Origin: Ostreococcus lucimarinus CCE9901
Taxonomy: Eukaryota > Chlorophyta > Mamiellophyceae > Mamiellales > Bathycoccaceae
Direction: 5' to 3'
Assembly (NCBI RefSeq): GCF_000092065.1
Contig: NC_009363.1
Coordinates: 62,001-126,000 of the forward strand
Length of the DNA: 64,000 nucleotides
Made by a program: the position numbers and the translations under genes. This document shows positions 44,023 to 53,866 of the stretch, piece by piece. The notes below the pieces were generated by a model, which saw nothing but the letters and a program-made list of their open reading frames with translations, was not told where the DNA came from and ran no database searches. The number at the start of each line of letters is the position of its first letter. Positions within the stretch are counted from its first letter, which is position 1.

Positions 44023-45651
44023 ATGAACGGACAAGGCGCGAAATTCGGACGATTTGTCTCGATCGGACGCGTCGGGGAGCCGAAACCGGCGCAATTGCCG
44101 AGCGAACGGCGCGAAGGCGGCGACGAGGACCGAAGCGCGAGACCGACGCCGGGACGGGACGAAGGACGGTGGCGAGACGAGAATGAATCGATCGATCCGC
44201 GGCGTCGGGAATCGGGAGACGGAGGCGCGCGACGATATGACGATGGGTACGGGCGAGAGCGAGGGTACGGCGATCGGGATCGAGGGTTCGGGTCGGCGTC
44301 GTTCGACGGCGGCGCGAGGCGGAGTCGGGACGACGACGGCGGTTACGGAGGGAGTTGGAGGTCGGCGGATCGGCGGATGAGCGGGGAACGCGCTGGAAGG
44401 GATTATGGAAGCGGTGGTTGGCAAGACAGGGATGATCACCGCGGATTCGGGAGACAGGCGCGGGAGAGTCCCGATCGCGAAAAGAGTTGGCGGCGGCGAG
44501 AAGAACCGGCGACGGCGACGGCGACGAGACCGGTTGCGACGGCGCCCGTCGTTCGAAGGAGCCTGGACGTGAATCATAACGCGGAGGGTGCTTTAGATAA
44601 GCTACACATTCCGCACGGCGCGCACGAATGGGGACAAGAAGACGACGATTTTGACGATTTGGCGCCTCCAGCTTGGTTGCTGCAGGACGAACGCGGCGCA
44701 AGCGGAGGCGACGACAGGCGAGCGCAACATCGCGTGCCTGAGCCGCGTCAGAGCTCCAGATCGCCACCTACGTCTCGTGTGAAAGCGCTCGTGAGGCCAA
44801 AGGGAGATGGTGGGCACTTCAACAGCGCGAAACTTCCGGACCATTTGAAAAATTTGAAGCGCGAACCCGGCGAAGAGAAGAAGCTGTGGACGCCTCCGGA
44901 ACCGGTCGGAGGCGCGGTTAAAAAGCGTCCAGAAAAGGTACACAGTACGCCTCCTAAGGCTGTACCTAAAGTCACGCCTAGGAGCGTACCAGAACCTAAG
45001 ACTCGCAGAAGCATGGACATCAGTCCCGTATCGCGAACGCCGCCTCAACCGCGCAAATCGAGCGCGTCCAAAAGGCAGCCTTCGCCTTCGGCGCCGCATT
45101 TACCGCCGCCTCATCCTTTACAACAAACACCACCACCGGCTCCACCTGGGGCTCCCCCACCGGGCGCTTCTAGAGCGCCGCCTCCGGTTCCTCCCGGCGT
45201 GCCGCCGCCGGCGACCCGGGCGCCCCCGTTGCCGCCGACTCCGCCGCCCCCGTTGCCGCCAGGCGCGCCGCCGGCGAGGCCTCCACTGCCGGCCGGTCCG
45301 CCACCAGCGATGCCACCGCTTGATGCGGCTTTGAAAGCCAAGTTAGCTGTCTCTGAAAAGTCTGCGCCCGCTAAAGCGGCGAAGAAAAAGAAAAAGAAGA
45401 GCAACATCTCCAGAACCGCGTCGTCGTCAGAGAATTTAGAGGACGCCGCGGAGAACAAGACACCGCCGCCGAAAGCGAAGATTGTCAAGGGTAAGTCGAA
45501 GGGCAAGAATTCAAAAAGTTCTTCGCACGACAATCTCGCCGCTGCGGCGAAGAAAGATGGCGGTTCTCCACCGAAACCGAACCTTTTACCAAAGGCAAAG
45601 GACAGCCCGGTGGGGAACGCGTCAAGAGCGGAGTCAAAAATCAGCATCTGA
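44023..45651 (+). CDS. Disordered Pro-rich protein, PRRC2/MOS1 (BAT2-N)-like
   Basis: A 542-residue protein. The first 30 residues (KFGRFVSIGRVGEPKPAQLPS, then ERREGG) resemble the BAT2 N-terminal motif of animal PRRC2 and plant MOS1, where a KPxNLPSxRxE core is kept. An acidic EWGQEDDDFDDL patch follows at about 205-217, again as in PRRC2 proteins. The rest is Arg/Gly/Asp-rich and then a poly-Pro tract (about 365-430) and a Lys-rich stretch. PRRC2 and MOS1 act in RNA granules and expression control. The match is short, so the assignment is tentative. Confidence 0.6.
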   Translation: MNGQGAKFGRFVSIGRVGEPKPAQLPSERREGGDEDRSARPTPGRDEGRWRDENESIDPRRRESGDGGARRYDDGYGRERGYGDRDRGFGSASFDGGARRSRDDDGGYGGSWRSADRRMSGERAGRDYGSGGWQDRDDHRGFGRQARESPDREKSWRRREEPATATATRPVATAPVVRRSLDVNHNAEGALDKLHIPHGAHEWGQEDDDFDDLAPPAWLLQDERGASGGDDRRAQHRVPEPRQSSRSPPTSRVKALVRPKGDGGHFNSAKLPDHLKNLKREPGEEKKLWTPPEPVGGAVKKRPEKVHSTPPKAVPKVTPRSVPEPKTRRSMDISPVSRTPPQPRKSSASKRQPSPSAPHLPPPHPLQQTPPPAPPGAPPPGASRAPPPVPPGVPPPATRAPPLPPTPPPPLPPGAPPARPPLPAGPPPAMPPLDAALKAKLAVSEKSAPAKAAKKKKKKSNISRTASSSENLEDAAENKTPPPKAKIVKGKSKGKNSKSSSHDNLAAAAKKDGGSPPKPNLLPKAKDSPVGNASRAESKISI

Positions 45652-45745
45652 TGCCGTCATGTATAAACATACCACTCTACACACGACACAGTTATTTCTA
45701 TAATCAAGATTTACCATTAGCTACAACTACACTACCTACATTTAC

Positions 45746-46474
45746 CTACGAATACGGCGTCGTGACGCCGAAGATGCTCTCGAGAGATGTCGCGGCTGTC
45801 GCGGAGCTAACCCCCGAGGTATCGACCACATCGAAACACTCCACTACCGCCTGATCGCTCGAAACCCTACAGGGTTTCGTTCCACACTTACACGAGCAGC
45901 AGCTATCGGCGCTCGCGTAAAAATGCTCCGCCGGCACCACCGCGAGCGCCGCGCTCAGCGGCGCTCGCCAATACAGCTTCGCCGAAAACGTCCCGCTCGC
46001 GCCGTTGTACGTGATCGCCTCGATCTCCACGTCTACATTCGCTTCCAAATATTTCCAACCCGTAATATTCCCCCCGCTCTCACTGCTCGCGACGACTCCA
46101 CCGTTGACGCGCAGCGCACCGCCGGCGTTCGCTTCCAGCGCGAACAGGTGCGCGCCGGTGACGTTCGCGCGCAGGCGTCCTCGAAAGCGCGCCAGCGCGT
46201 TCGCATCGACGGTTTGCCCGCTCGCCAGCGGCAGGCTCGAGACATCGATCGACGTAACGTTGGCCGTGTGCGCGGGCGCCGCGCCGCGCACGTCCGGCAC
46301 GCGCGTCGGCGCGACGGGATACGTGAAGACGTCCAGCCTCAGGCCGCGGGCATCGACCGGGACACTCGAAGAAACGGTCGACGTGTTCGCGATGTCGATC
46401 GCGGCCGCGGCGAAACGGACGCGCGCGACGACGAGGGCGATGAGGAAAAGCCGGGCCCGCGCGCGGAGGGACAT
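45746..46474 (-). CDS. Secreted PA14-like domain protein
   Basis: A 242-residue protein. A signal peptide is clear at residues 1-25 (LFLIALVVARVRFAAAA). The body has a PA14-like beta sandwich: FRGRLRANVTGAHLFALEANAG, LRVNGGVV, then YLEANVDVEIEAITYNGASG and AKLYWRAP. Such domains bind sugars in adhesins and glycosidases. A cysteine cluster (SCCSCKCGTKPC) near the end may form disulfides. Several N-x-S/T sites suit a secreted glycoprotein. No membrane anchor is seen. Confidence 0.72.
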   Translation of the reverse strand: MSLRARARLFLIALVVARVRFAAAAIDIANTSTVSSSVPVDARGLRLDVFTYPVAPTRVPDVRGAAPAHTANVTSIDVSSLPLASGQTVDANALARFRGRLRANVTGAHLFALEANAGGALRVNGGVVASSESGGNITGWKYLEANVDVEIEAITYNGASGTFSAKLYWRAPLSAALAVVPAEHFYASADSCCSCKCGTKPCRVSSDQAVVECFDVVDTSGVSSATAATSLESIFGVTTPYS

Positions 46475-46579
46475 CGAGGACGGTGCGCCGAGGAGTGGGG
46501 CGAGGAGAGGCGCGAACGGGACAAACAGTTACTTTGGTTTGACGGTCGACGCGTGTTATTAATGCGTCGTGCGTCGTCG

Positions 46580-49500
46580 CTAGATGCGATAACGGCCTTG
46601 TGGTTGACCTGCGGCGCCGGGAAGGGCTTGCTTAGCGATGGCGGTCTCGATGATGTTCTTGACGTAGTTCTTTCCTTCCTTGACCACGCGCTCGGTGGGG
46701 CCTTCGATGAGGAGGTAGAGCTTGCGATCGCCGGGGGCGAGCGGACGCCCGGGGGCGGCGTATTGCCCTTTTGCCGTGACTGCGGCGCCGGTATGCTCCA
46801 TGATTTGCACTAACGTGTCTTTGTGAGTGACCTTGTAGCGCGCGAATTGTGGGAAGTCGTTGATCTCGAGCTCAGTCTCGAAGTGCGAGCCTGACTGCGT
46901 CGGCCCTCTGGACGTTTTTGCGTGCTGCGCGTTGAGCGCTGCGGCGAGGGCGGCGGCTTTAGCGGCACCCGCCGATGCGCCGTGCGCAAGCGCGTAGCTC
47001 TGAGCCAATGCGATCGCTTTCGTATTTTGCGCGCCTGCAGCTTGTTTTTGCGGCTGCTTCATTTTTGCAAAAACGGATTGCGCCGCAGCTTGCGCGATCT
47101 GCGCGGGCGTCAAGCCACCCTTGGCGACGAGCGCTCCTGGCGTGTGCGCAGCCTCCGCCGCCGCCGCCGCCGCCGCCGCCGCTGCTGCGGCCGCTTGTGC
47201 TGGTGCTTGAGCAGCTGCAGCTGCTTGCGCCGCGGATGCTTGCGCTGCGGCTTGACCGGACGGACCCACAGAGGCGTAGATTGGTCCTTCGTCTTCCGCA
47301 TTGCCATCGCCGAAGACTGGCTCTTCGTCACTATCGCTCTCACCATCGTCTACATCCAGGCCAGCCGCTCGAGCGGCGTCACGCTTCTGTTTGCGCAAGA
47401 GGTCTTGCTCTTCTTGGTTGAATTTGAATCCAGAACCACCGAAGCCAGAACCAGCGGCACCGACGAGACCCTCCTTGCGCTTACGAGTAAACTCATCCGC
47501 CATTGCTTGCACATCCTGCGGGACGTTTTGCTTCGACTCTTTAAGCGCCTTGACTAAGTCGGGTGCGAACTTTTCTTCGTCTTCTGAAATAAACGTTACT
47601 GCGGTCCCTTTCTGGCCGGCGCGTCCAGTACGTCCAACTCTGTGCACGTAATCCTCCAAGTGGTTAGGCGTGTCGTAGTTGATGACGAGCCTCAAATCCT
47701 TGACATCCAACCCGCGAGCGGCGACGGAGGTGGCGACGAGGATGTTACAGACGTCTGATTTGAAGTCTGAAATCGTACTTTGTCGGTCGCTTTGTTCTTT
47801 ACCGCCATGTAAGCTCAAACACGGATAACCGCTCTTGAGCAATTCCTTAAACGTCGAGTCCGCCTTGTCCTGGCTCGCGACGAAGATTATAATCTTGCCG
47901 CGCTCGTACCATTCGCCGAGTAATTCTAAGACTCGTAAAAATCGATCTTCTTCGGGACGAAGTTCCACAAGCTGCTCTATATCGGAGTTCACCACGGACT
48001 TTCCACCGATTTGGATCTCGATCGGGTTGTCCAGCGCGGCACGCGCCAACGCCTCCATCGTGTGCGGAAACGTGGCGCTAAACATCACCGTCTGGCGATC
48101 CGGACGAAGATTGGCCAGGATGCGAGTAATTTGTGGTTCAAAGCCCATATCGAACATACGGTCTGCCTCATCGAGCACCATGTAAGTTACTCTACGCAAG
48201 TTTGTAATTTTTCCCGAACCTGTCGTCAGCAAGTCAATCATGCGACCGGGCGTGCACGCGACGATTTCCGCGCCGCGTTTCAAATCGCCAATCTGCGCCG
48301 CTATACCCGAGCCACCGTACACGGACACGGCCGAAAACCCCATGGCTTTTCCGTAACGCTTGCAATCTTTACCAATCTGCGTCACCAACTCTCTCGTAGG
48401 TCCCATGATCATACCAATAGGTCCGTCGCCGGAGGCGAGGGGCTCCTGCGCGTTGATGTGGCGCAACATCGGTAAAATGTACGCTAAAGTCTTCCCGCTA
48501 CCGGTTTTCGCGACCCCGATGCAATCGCGTCCGGACATGATCACGGGAAGCGCTTGTGCCTGAATAGGCATCGGCTTTTCGAATCCAGACCGGCGAATCA
48601 GCTCATGCACGCGATTGTTCAAGCCCGCCTGCGCCCACGTCTTGATGGGTTTCGGCACCTTTTTACCTCGACACTTGATTCCGTCCAACTCCACACGAAG
48701 CTGCTTCACCTCCGCCTTGGTCATCGACGCTATTTCCTTCGCTTCGATGTAAAAGTTTTTCTTCACCGGTTCGTAATCGATCTCGTCGTGATTCACCGTC
48801 CCGAGACGTTCAGTCTTGCTCAATTTCGCGGTTTGCTTCTTTGCCCACGCTTCGTCGTCGTCGTCGTCGTCATCTACCTCAGTTTTTGCTTCGACCGCGT
48901 CTTCCGACAGAACATCCGTAGTTTTAGCTTCATCTCTTTCGGCTTCGTCTTCGGACGACTCGCCTCCGCTTGAGTCGAAGACCTCGTTCATGACTTGCGC
49001 GCGTTTGGACGTTCTTCTATTCTTCTTCACCGGCACATAATTCACCGCCGCGGTCGGGATCACTGGACGCAAAACCTCGACGACAGACTTTTTCACCCCC
49101 AAAACCAACGGTTTCGACGTCGACGCGCCGTCCGCGGAGGTGCCTCGCGCGCCAATCTTCCCCGCCGCCGCCGCCTTTTTCGCCGCCGCCGCGAACACGC
49201 TCATCAACGCGTCTTCCTCCGAAACCTCCATCGGCGTCGCTTCAGCCTTCGCCTTTGCCTCTAACTTGGCCGCTTCCTTTTCCTCGGCCTCGCGCTTAGC
49301 GCGCTCTTTCGCCTTTTCTCGCTCCTGGTCCATCGCGTCGTCGTTCGCCGCCATGAAAGCGTCGAGCGGGTCGTCGTCTTCATCCGTCGTCTCCCCCTTA
49401 CTCCTGGACCCACTCCTCCCGCGTCGTTTCGCACCCCCCGCGACCGTCGTTTTCGCCTTTTTACCCCTCTTCCCATCGTCCTCGTCCGCGTCCGCGTCCG

Positions 49501-49798
49501 CGTCCGCATCACCGAGCGTCAATTCCGGCGGCGGCTTCGACTTCGCCGAATTCGACCCGTCGCCGTCCTCCTCCTCCTCCGCCTCGAACAATCCTCGCAC
49601 CGCGCTCGGCCTCGCGCTCGGTCTTCGCGCCGTCAGCGCGAACGACGCCGAGCGCTCCGACGCCTCTCGTCCGCCCCCCGCGCGCTCGTTCGCCCACGCG
49701 CGCGCTTTCGCGTGCCGCCGCGCCTTGACGTCCGCGTCGTCATCGTCCTCTCGCTCCCCGTTCTCCGCGCGTCGGCGCTTCGTCGCGCGCGGTGGCAT
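46580..49798 (-). CDS. DEAD-box RNA helicase PRP5/DDX46
   Basis: A 1072-residue helicase. Residues 1-330 are charged and disordered with a nuclear-type Lys/Arg N-terminus. The core (about 400-770) has the Q motif (GFEKPMPIQAQALP), AKTGSGKT, PTRELV, TPGR, LDEADRMFDMGF, FSATFP and HRVGRTGRAG. The segment DPLDAFMA earlier and the EIDYEPVKKNFY block just before the core are signatures of PRP5/DDX46, which remodels U2 snRNP at the branch point. A long Ala/Gln-rich linker (poly-Ala near 865-890) and a KH-like C-terminal region follow. ATG 49798 is the first ATG. Orthology to plant RH42 is likely. Confidence 0.94.
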   Translation of the reverse strand: MPPRATKRRRAENGEREDDDDADVKARRHAKARAWANERAGGGREASERSASFALTARRPSARPSAVRGLFEAEEEEDGDGSNSAKSKPPPELTLGDADADADADEDDGKRGKKAKTTVAGGAKRRGRSGSRSKGETTDEDDDPLDAFMAANDDAMDQEREKAKERAKREAEEKEAAKLEAKAKAEATPMEVSEEDALMSVFAAAAKKAAAAGKIGARGTSADGASTSKPLVLGVKKSVVEVLRPVIPTAAVNYVPVKKNRRTSKRAQVMNEVFDSSGGESSEDEAERDEAKTTDVLSEDAVEAKTEVDDDDDDDEAWAKKQTAKLSKTERLGTVNHDEIDYEPVKKNFYIEAKEIASMTKAEVKQLRVELDGIKCRGKKVPKPIKTWAQAGLNNRVHELIRRSGFEKPMPIQAQALPVIMSGRDCIGVAKTGSGKTLAYILPMLRHINAQEPLASGDGPIGMIMGPTRELVTQIGKDCKRYGKAMGFSAVSVYGGSGIAAQIGDLKRGAEIVACTPGRMIDLLTTGSGKITNLRRVTYMVLDEADRMFDMGFEPQITRILANLRPDRQTVMFSATFPHTMEALARAALDNPIEIQIGGKSVVNSDIEQLVELRPEEDRFLRVLELLGEWYERGKIIIFVASQDKADSTFKELLKSGYPCLSLHGGKEQSDRQSTISDFKSDVCNILVATSVAARGLDVKDLRLVINYDTPNHLEDYVHRVGRTGRAGQKGTAVTFISEDEEKFAPDLVKALKESKQNVPQDVQAMADEFTRKRKEGLVGAAGSGFGGSGFKFNQEEQDLLRKQKRDAARAAGLDVDDGESDSDEEPVFGDGNAEDEGPIYASVGPSGQAAAQASAAQAAAAAQAPAQAAAAAAAAAAAAAEAAHTPGALVAKGGLTPAQIAQAAAQSVFAKMKQPQKQAAGAQNTKAIALAQSYALAHGASAGAAKAAALAAALNAQHAKTSRGPTQSGSHFETELEINDFPQFARYKVTHKDTLVQIMEHTGAAVTAKGQYAAPGRPLAPGDRKLYLLIEGPTERVVKEGKNYVKNIIETAIAKQALPGAAGQPQGRYRI

Positions 49799-50124
49799 CG
49801 AACGCACCCTCGTCGAGCGTTCACCGCGCGCGCTCGACGCGTGGGCGTCCGCGCGCGCGCGCGTCGTCGCGAAATGTCGATCGAGTCGGTTGGGTTTCGC
49901 AATCGCGACGCCGCACTTCGAGACGCCGCGCGCGCTTCCGACGCGTTTCGGACCGCGCGAGCGCGAGGCGGGAGGCGCGGGGCGCGTCGACGCGCGCGCC
50001 GCGCGTCGACGAGCGCGCGCGACGCGCGAGGGCGCGCGCGCGGTCGATAATCTGAGATTTCGAGCGCGCGACGCCTCGAAACGACGTCGACGCCTCGAAA
50101 CGACGACGCGCGCGCTCGAGAGAG
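49799..50124. other. Intergenic region (326 bp), divergent promoter of DDX46 and UFD1
   Basis: GC-rich with CGCG runs; a short direct repeat of CGACGCCTCGAAACGACG occurs at about 50070 and 50088. No TATA box seen. Confidence 0.45.
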
Positions 50125-51192
50125 ATGTTCTCCAGGTTCGGCGTCGGTCAGGCGCGGTTCAACGCGAGCTATCGCGCGTACCCGGTGAGCTTCATCGATC
50201 GCCCGCAGTTGGAGCTCGGGGACAAGGTGATCTTGCCGCCGAGCGCGCTCGAGAGGCTGACGCGGATGCAAATCGATGATTACCCGATGCTGTTCGAGGT
50301 GACGAACGCGAAGGAGGGGAAATCGACGCACTGCGGTGTGCTGGAATTCGTCGCGGACGAGGGGGTGGTGTACTTGCCGTATTGGATGATGCAAAACTTG
50401 TTGCTGGGCGAGGGAGACATCGTAAAGTTTTCGTACTCGACGCTGCCGAAGGGGACGTACGTGAAGTTGCAGCCGCAGACGCAGGACTTTTTGGATATAT
50501 CGAATCCGAAGGCGGTGTTGGAAACGACGCTGCGGCAGTACACGTGCTTGACGGTGGGAGATACGTTTGTGATTCATTACAATAACAAGCAGTATCACAT
50601 CGACGTCATCGAGGCGAAACCGGGGGACGCCATCGGAGTCGTGGACACGGATTGCGAGGTTGATTTCGCACCGCCGCTGGATTACGTCGATCCTTACGGA
50701 CCAGACACGACGAAGTTTGAGGATACGAATTCTGGGGCGATAAATGCGCCGAAGACGGCCGACAAGGCAGACGCGGGAGCGTCTGGCGACGCGGCGACAA
50801 ACGGCGAAACGCTCGCGGCGCCGCAACCGGTGGTGAATACTTTTCTCGCGTTCGCGGGTGGTGGGCATCGATTAGACGGTAAAGCGATCTCAGAAATCGC
50901 CCCGAAAGAGGTGGAGATTCCGACGTCTTCGCTCAACGTCACCAAGGAATGGCAGCAGCTTCGTCAAGGAGGTGTTTTGGGAGGAGAAACTAGCAAGGAA
51001 CCAGAAAAACCCGCCCCGGACGCCGACATCGACCGCAAGCGCAGCGGCAAGGTGGTGTTTGGTGGCGCGCGCGCGGCGGCGATCGCTCGCAAGAAAGAGA
51101 AAGCCGCGGTTGCGAAAAAAGACGATTCCTCGAAAGACAAACCGACGTCGACGTTCCAAGCGTTCCAAGGAAGCGGGAACAAGTTACGATGA
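50125..51192 (+). CDS. UFD1: UFD1, ubiquitin-binding cofactor of CDC48/p97
   Basis: A 355-residue protein. The N-terminal double-psi barrel (about 15-195) is well kept: YPVSFIDRPQLELGDKVILP, then YPMLFEVTNA, HCGVLEFVADEGVVYLPYWM, KFSYSTLPKGTYVKLQPQ and TLRQYTCLTVGDTFVIHYN. This part binds ubiquitin chains. The C-terminal half is disordered with short conserved FQAFQGSG and FLAFAGGGHRLDG motifs, the SHP-type boxes that bind CDC48. With NPL4 it brings polyubiquitinated proteins from the ER and chromatin to the proteasome. Confidence 0.96.
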   Translation: MFSRFGVGQARFNASYRAYPVSFIDRPQLELGDKVILPPSALERLTRMQIDDYPMLFEVTNAKEGKSTHCGVLEFVADEGVVYLPYWMMQNLLLGEGDIVKFSYSTLPKGTYVKLQPQTQDFLDISNPKAVLETTLRQYTCLTVGDTFVIHYNNKQYHIDVIEAKPGDAIGVVDTDCEVDFAPPLDYVDPYGPDTTKFEDTNSGAINAPKTADKADAGASGDAATNGETLAAPQPVVNTFLAFAGGGHRLDGKAISEIAPKEVEIPTSSLNVTKEWQQLRQGGVLGGETSKEPEKPAPDADIDRKRSGKVVFGGARAAAIARKKEKAAVAKKDDSSKDKPTSTFQAFQGSGNKLR

Positions 51193-51283
51193 CACGATTG
51201 ATTGATGTGTACACACTGAATTGAAAATGAAAATAGCAAGCAGCCTACGGTTATTATACGATGCGATGATTTCGCGTTTTCGT

Positions 51284-51937
51284 TCAAACGAGCAACTGTT
51301 TTTTCACGTAGGCTCGAATCGCTCGACGCTTCTCCACAGCCTTGAGCGTCCACATATCCGCCACCACGTCCTCATCAACCATGCGATCGACGATTTCCTC
51401 CGCCCGCAGTAAATCATTCGACGCGCTGCAGCAATTCAACAGCACGTTATACGTGACGCTCGTCAGCGCGATGTCATGCTTTTCCCGCGCGCCGTTGACG
51501 AGTTGCATCGCTCGTCCCCAACCCGGCGGATCCATATTCAGATACCCTTTCGCCAACTCCGCCACCGCCACCTCATCCGGCGCGCACACTTCCTTTTCAA
51601 ATATCTCATCGTACACTTTTTGCGCCAATTCCATGTTTTTCCCGTTCACGCACGCCGATATGCACGCCGTCGCCGCGAACGCGTCCGGAGTCACCCCCTC
51701 CCGTCCCAGTCCGACGAGCAGATCCACCGCCGTCGCCGCCGCGCCTCGCTTCGCGCACTCCCTCAGCTTCGTCGTCGTGTCTTTCAGTATTCTCATCTCC
51801 TCGCTCGACGCCATCGCGCGCGTCGCGCGCATCGCGCGCGTCGTCGTCATCGGGACGCGCCGCCGCCGGGACGCGTCGGCGCCGAAAGACGCGCGAAGGA
51901 GCGCGCGCGAGCGCGCGAGCGACGCCGTGGACGCCAT
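51284..51937 (-). CDS. Pentatricopeptide-repeat protein, probably organellar
   Basis: A 217-residue protein. The first 45 residues (Ser/Ala/Arg-rich, no acids) fit an organelle presequence. Three or four 35-residue PPR units follow: CAKRGAAATAVDLLVGLGREGVTPD is cut across the first, then ACISACVNGKNMELAQKVYDEIF, AKGYLNMDPPGWGRAMQLVNGA and TSVTYNVLLNCCSASNDLLRAEE. PPR proteins bind organelle RNA for processing or translation. It is short for the family. ATG 51937 is the first ATG. Confidence 0.78.
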   Translation of the reverse strand: MASTASLARSRALLRASFGADASRRRRVPMTTTRAMRATRAMASSEEMRILKDTTTKLRECAKRGAAATAVDLLVGLGREGVTPDAFAATACISACVNGKNMELAQKVYDEIFEKEVCAPDEVAVAELAKGYLNMDPPGWGRAMQLVNGAREKHDIALTSVTYNVLLNCCSASNDLLRAEEIVDRMVDEDVVADMWTLKAVEKRRAIRAYVKKQLLV

Positions 51938-52122
51938 CGGAGCGTCGGAACTCACCGCGCGCGCGTTCGTGCGTCTCGCGAGGTCGTCGTCGCGACGCGG
52001 TGTGTCGGCGTCGCTCGCGAATCACATTCGCGAGGCGAAAACGCCCGCGCGAGGCGAACCACGACCACTGACTGACTGACTGCGCGACGTTACATTACAC
52101 TACGCGTAAAACAGCGAACGAG

Positions 52123-52716
52123 CTACGGCGCGACGCCGGAAAACAACGCCGCGAGCCCGATCGTGAGCGCGGTGCCGACGAGGACGGGATTATCTCCGGA
52201 CCAAAACTTGGGCGCGCGCCGCGCCGCGCGCGCGACGTCTTCGAGCGTCTCGACGCGGCGCGCCGCCGCCGGCGCGTCGTCTCGCAATAAATACCTCGTC
52301 TCCGGATCGATCTTCGTCAGCCACTGGGCGTAGAACCATTTTTCTAATCCCTTGCCGTCGCTCCGAGCGAGGTCGTCGAGGTAGGCGCGGAGTTCGCCCG
52401 ATTTTTTATTCTTCGCCAGCCGGACGCGCGCGCTCGGGACCAAAACGAGCCACCAGTACGCCGTCATCGCGCCGATCGCGCCGAGGACGACGAGCTCGTC
52501 GCGAAGCAGCGCGGGATCGATCGGCGTCGGGACGTACGCCGCCGCGATCGGGTCGACGGCGGAGATCGCGCGCGGGGCGGCGTCGGCGACGTCGGCCTCG
52601 AACGCGCGACGCGACGTCGACGCGCGCGGCGGCGGCGACGACGCGCGACAGGGCGCGCGACAGGGCGCGCGCGCGGCGTGGAGGACGGCGGTGGTGGTGG
52701 CGGTGACGGCGCGCAT
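52123..52716 (-). CDS. Predicted plastid membrane protein of unknown function
   Basis: A 197-residue protein. The N-terminus (Ala/Arg/Thr/Pro-rich up to about 40) suits a plastid transit peptide. Two hydrophobic helices are seen: VVLGAIGAMTAYWWLVLVP near the centre and VLVGTALTIGLAALF at the end. Between them is a conserved-looking loop, WFYAQWLTKIDPETRYLLRDD. I do not recognise the family. Confidence 0.7.
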   Translation of the reverse strand: MRAVTATTTAVLHAARAPCRAPCRASSPPPRASTSRRAFEADVADAAPRAISAVDPIAAAYVPTPIDPALLRDELVVLGAIGAMTAYWWLVLVPSARVRLAKNKKSGELRAYLDDLARSDGKGLEKWFYAQWLTKIDPETRYLLRDDAPAAARRVETLEDVARAARRAPKFWSGDNPVLVGTALTIGLAALFSGVAP

Positions 52717-52842
52717 GCGGCGACGCGAGAGAGACGCGACGACGCGAGAGAGGCGCGGCGCGGTGTCGCGACAAGATGACGCGGTCGGTCGGACGTGGAT
52801 TTCGCGGCGTCGAGGCGGCGGGCGGCTACAGGGCTGGGTGGG

Positions 52843-53661
52843 TTACAACGAATCGTGGAGATCTTTCGCGGCTCGGCACGCGTCGATGTACTCTTGTTCG
52901 GTCATTTGTTCTTTGCGGGATTCGATGACGTTGAACATGGTTTCAAGACTCTTTCTTTGCTTGACTTTTTTGTCGTGCCTCTTGGCGAAGGCAATCGTCT
53001 CGGCGTCGCCGCTCTTTTCAGCCGACGCCAGTGTTTCGTCGTCCCAAGGACAGCCATTCTCGACCAAGTGTTTCAACACGCGGACAACGCCCTTTCTTGC
53101 TACGTTCCAAGTGGCTGTCTCACTCCAACCGCAACCGCACTCTCTGAGGAAATCGATACACTGTATTACCTCGCCCGGCTGTCCCCTCGCGGCATTGGCG
53201 CACACCGCACCTATGAACGCGCTTCCTCGCTCAACAATCATATTTTTCGCGTCGTCTTCTCGTTTCCTCTTCCTTCGTTTCGTCTGCTCTTGGTAGGCCT
53301 CGATGAGGAGCGTGATTCTCGTCACACTTGTATTCTGACACGCGGTATGCACGGCGTCGTAGTCCACTTCCAGACCGAGTTCCAACGCGTACTTGAAGCA
53401 CTGCATCTGCGTCGGCACATCCGTGGCTTCGCGCAATAGGTTCGGATGCAGAGCGCAGCCATTCTCCACGGCGTACTTCAGACACCGAATGTGCCCTCTG
53501 CGAGTCGCCAGAAGCGTCGTAAAGTCACAAAACGCGCCGGTACCGAAAGACAGCGTCTGCCCGCGTGGCCACGCGGCGGCGTCCGGCCACGACTCGCGCA
53601 ATATGCACGCACACGTCTCTGGATCGCCCGTGACATGCGCGCGATATTCGGTTGTTGGCAT
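52843..53661 (-). CDS. Ankyrin-like repeat protein, CPW type (copy 2)
   Basis: A 272-residue protein related to the product of 17256-17861. Repeat units GHIRCLKYAVENGC, MQCFKYALELGLEVD and VVRVLKHLVENGCPWDDETL show the same C-L-K-Y-A...C-P-W pattern, with weaker and longer units between. The start (CACILRESWPDAAAWPRG) has no presequence. The C-terminus is charged (KRHDKKVKQRKSLETMF). ATG 53661 is the first ATG of a frame that is open further upstream. Function unknown. Confidence 0.75.
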   Translation of the reverse strand: MPTTEYRAHVTGDPETCACILRESWPDAAAWPRGQTLSFGTGAFCDFTTLLATRRGHIRCLKYAVENGCALHPNLLREATDVPTQMQCFKYALELGLEVDYDAVHTACQNTSVTRITLLIEAYQEQTKRRKRKREDDAKNMIVERGSAFIGAVCANAARGQPGEVIQCIDFLRECGCGWSETATWNVARKGVVRVLKHLVENGCPWDDETLASAEKSGDAETIAFAKRHDKKVKQRKSLETMFNVIESRKEQMTEQEYIDACRAAKDLHDSL

Positions 53662-53866
53662 CCGTGCCGTTTCACGCCCGTACCGACGCCGCGCGGAGTC
53701 GTCGGTGCGGCGATGAGTGACGACGATAAGACCTCGGTTTAGCGAAATCGGCGAAACCGGGCACTGGGAACCTGGCACTGGTTTTTCTTTGGTTCTCTAA
53801 GCACTCGCATGGGAAAACGTACTACGGATTCTAATGAACGATACCTTAAGGCTGGTGATCGCGCGA

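Noticed and set aside
43493-44767. Minus-strand frame of 424 codons across the intergenic region and the PRRC2-like gene
   Set aside because: Arg/Ser-rich random composition, no domain, and it overlaps two better supported genes.
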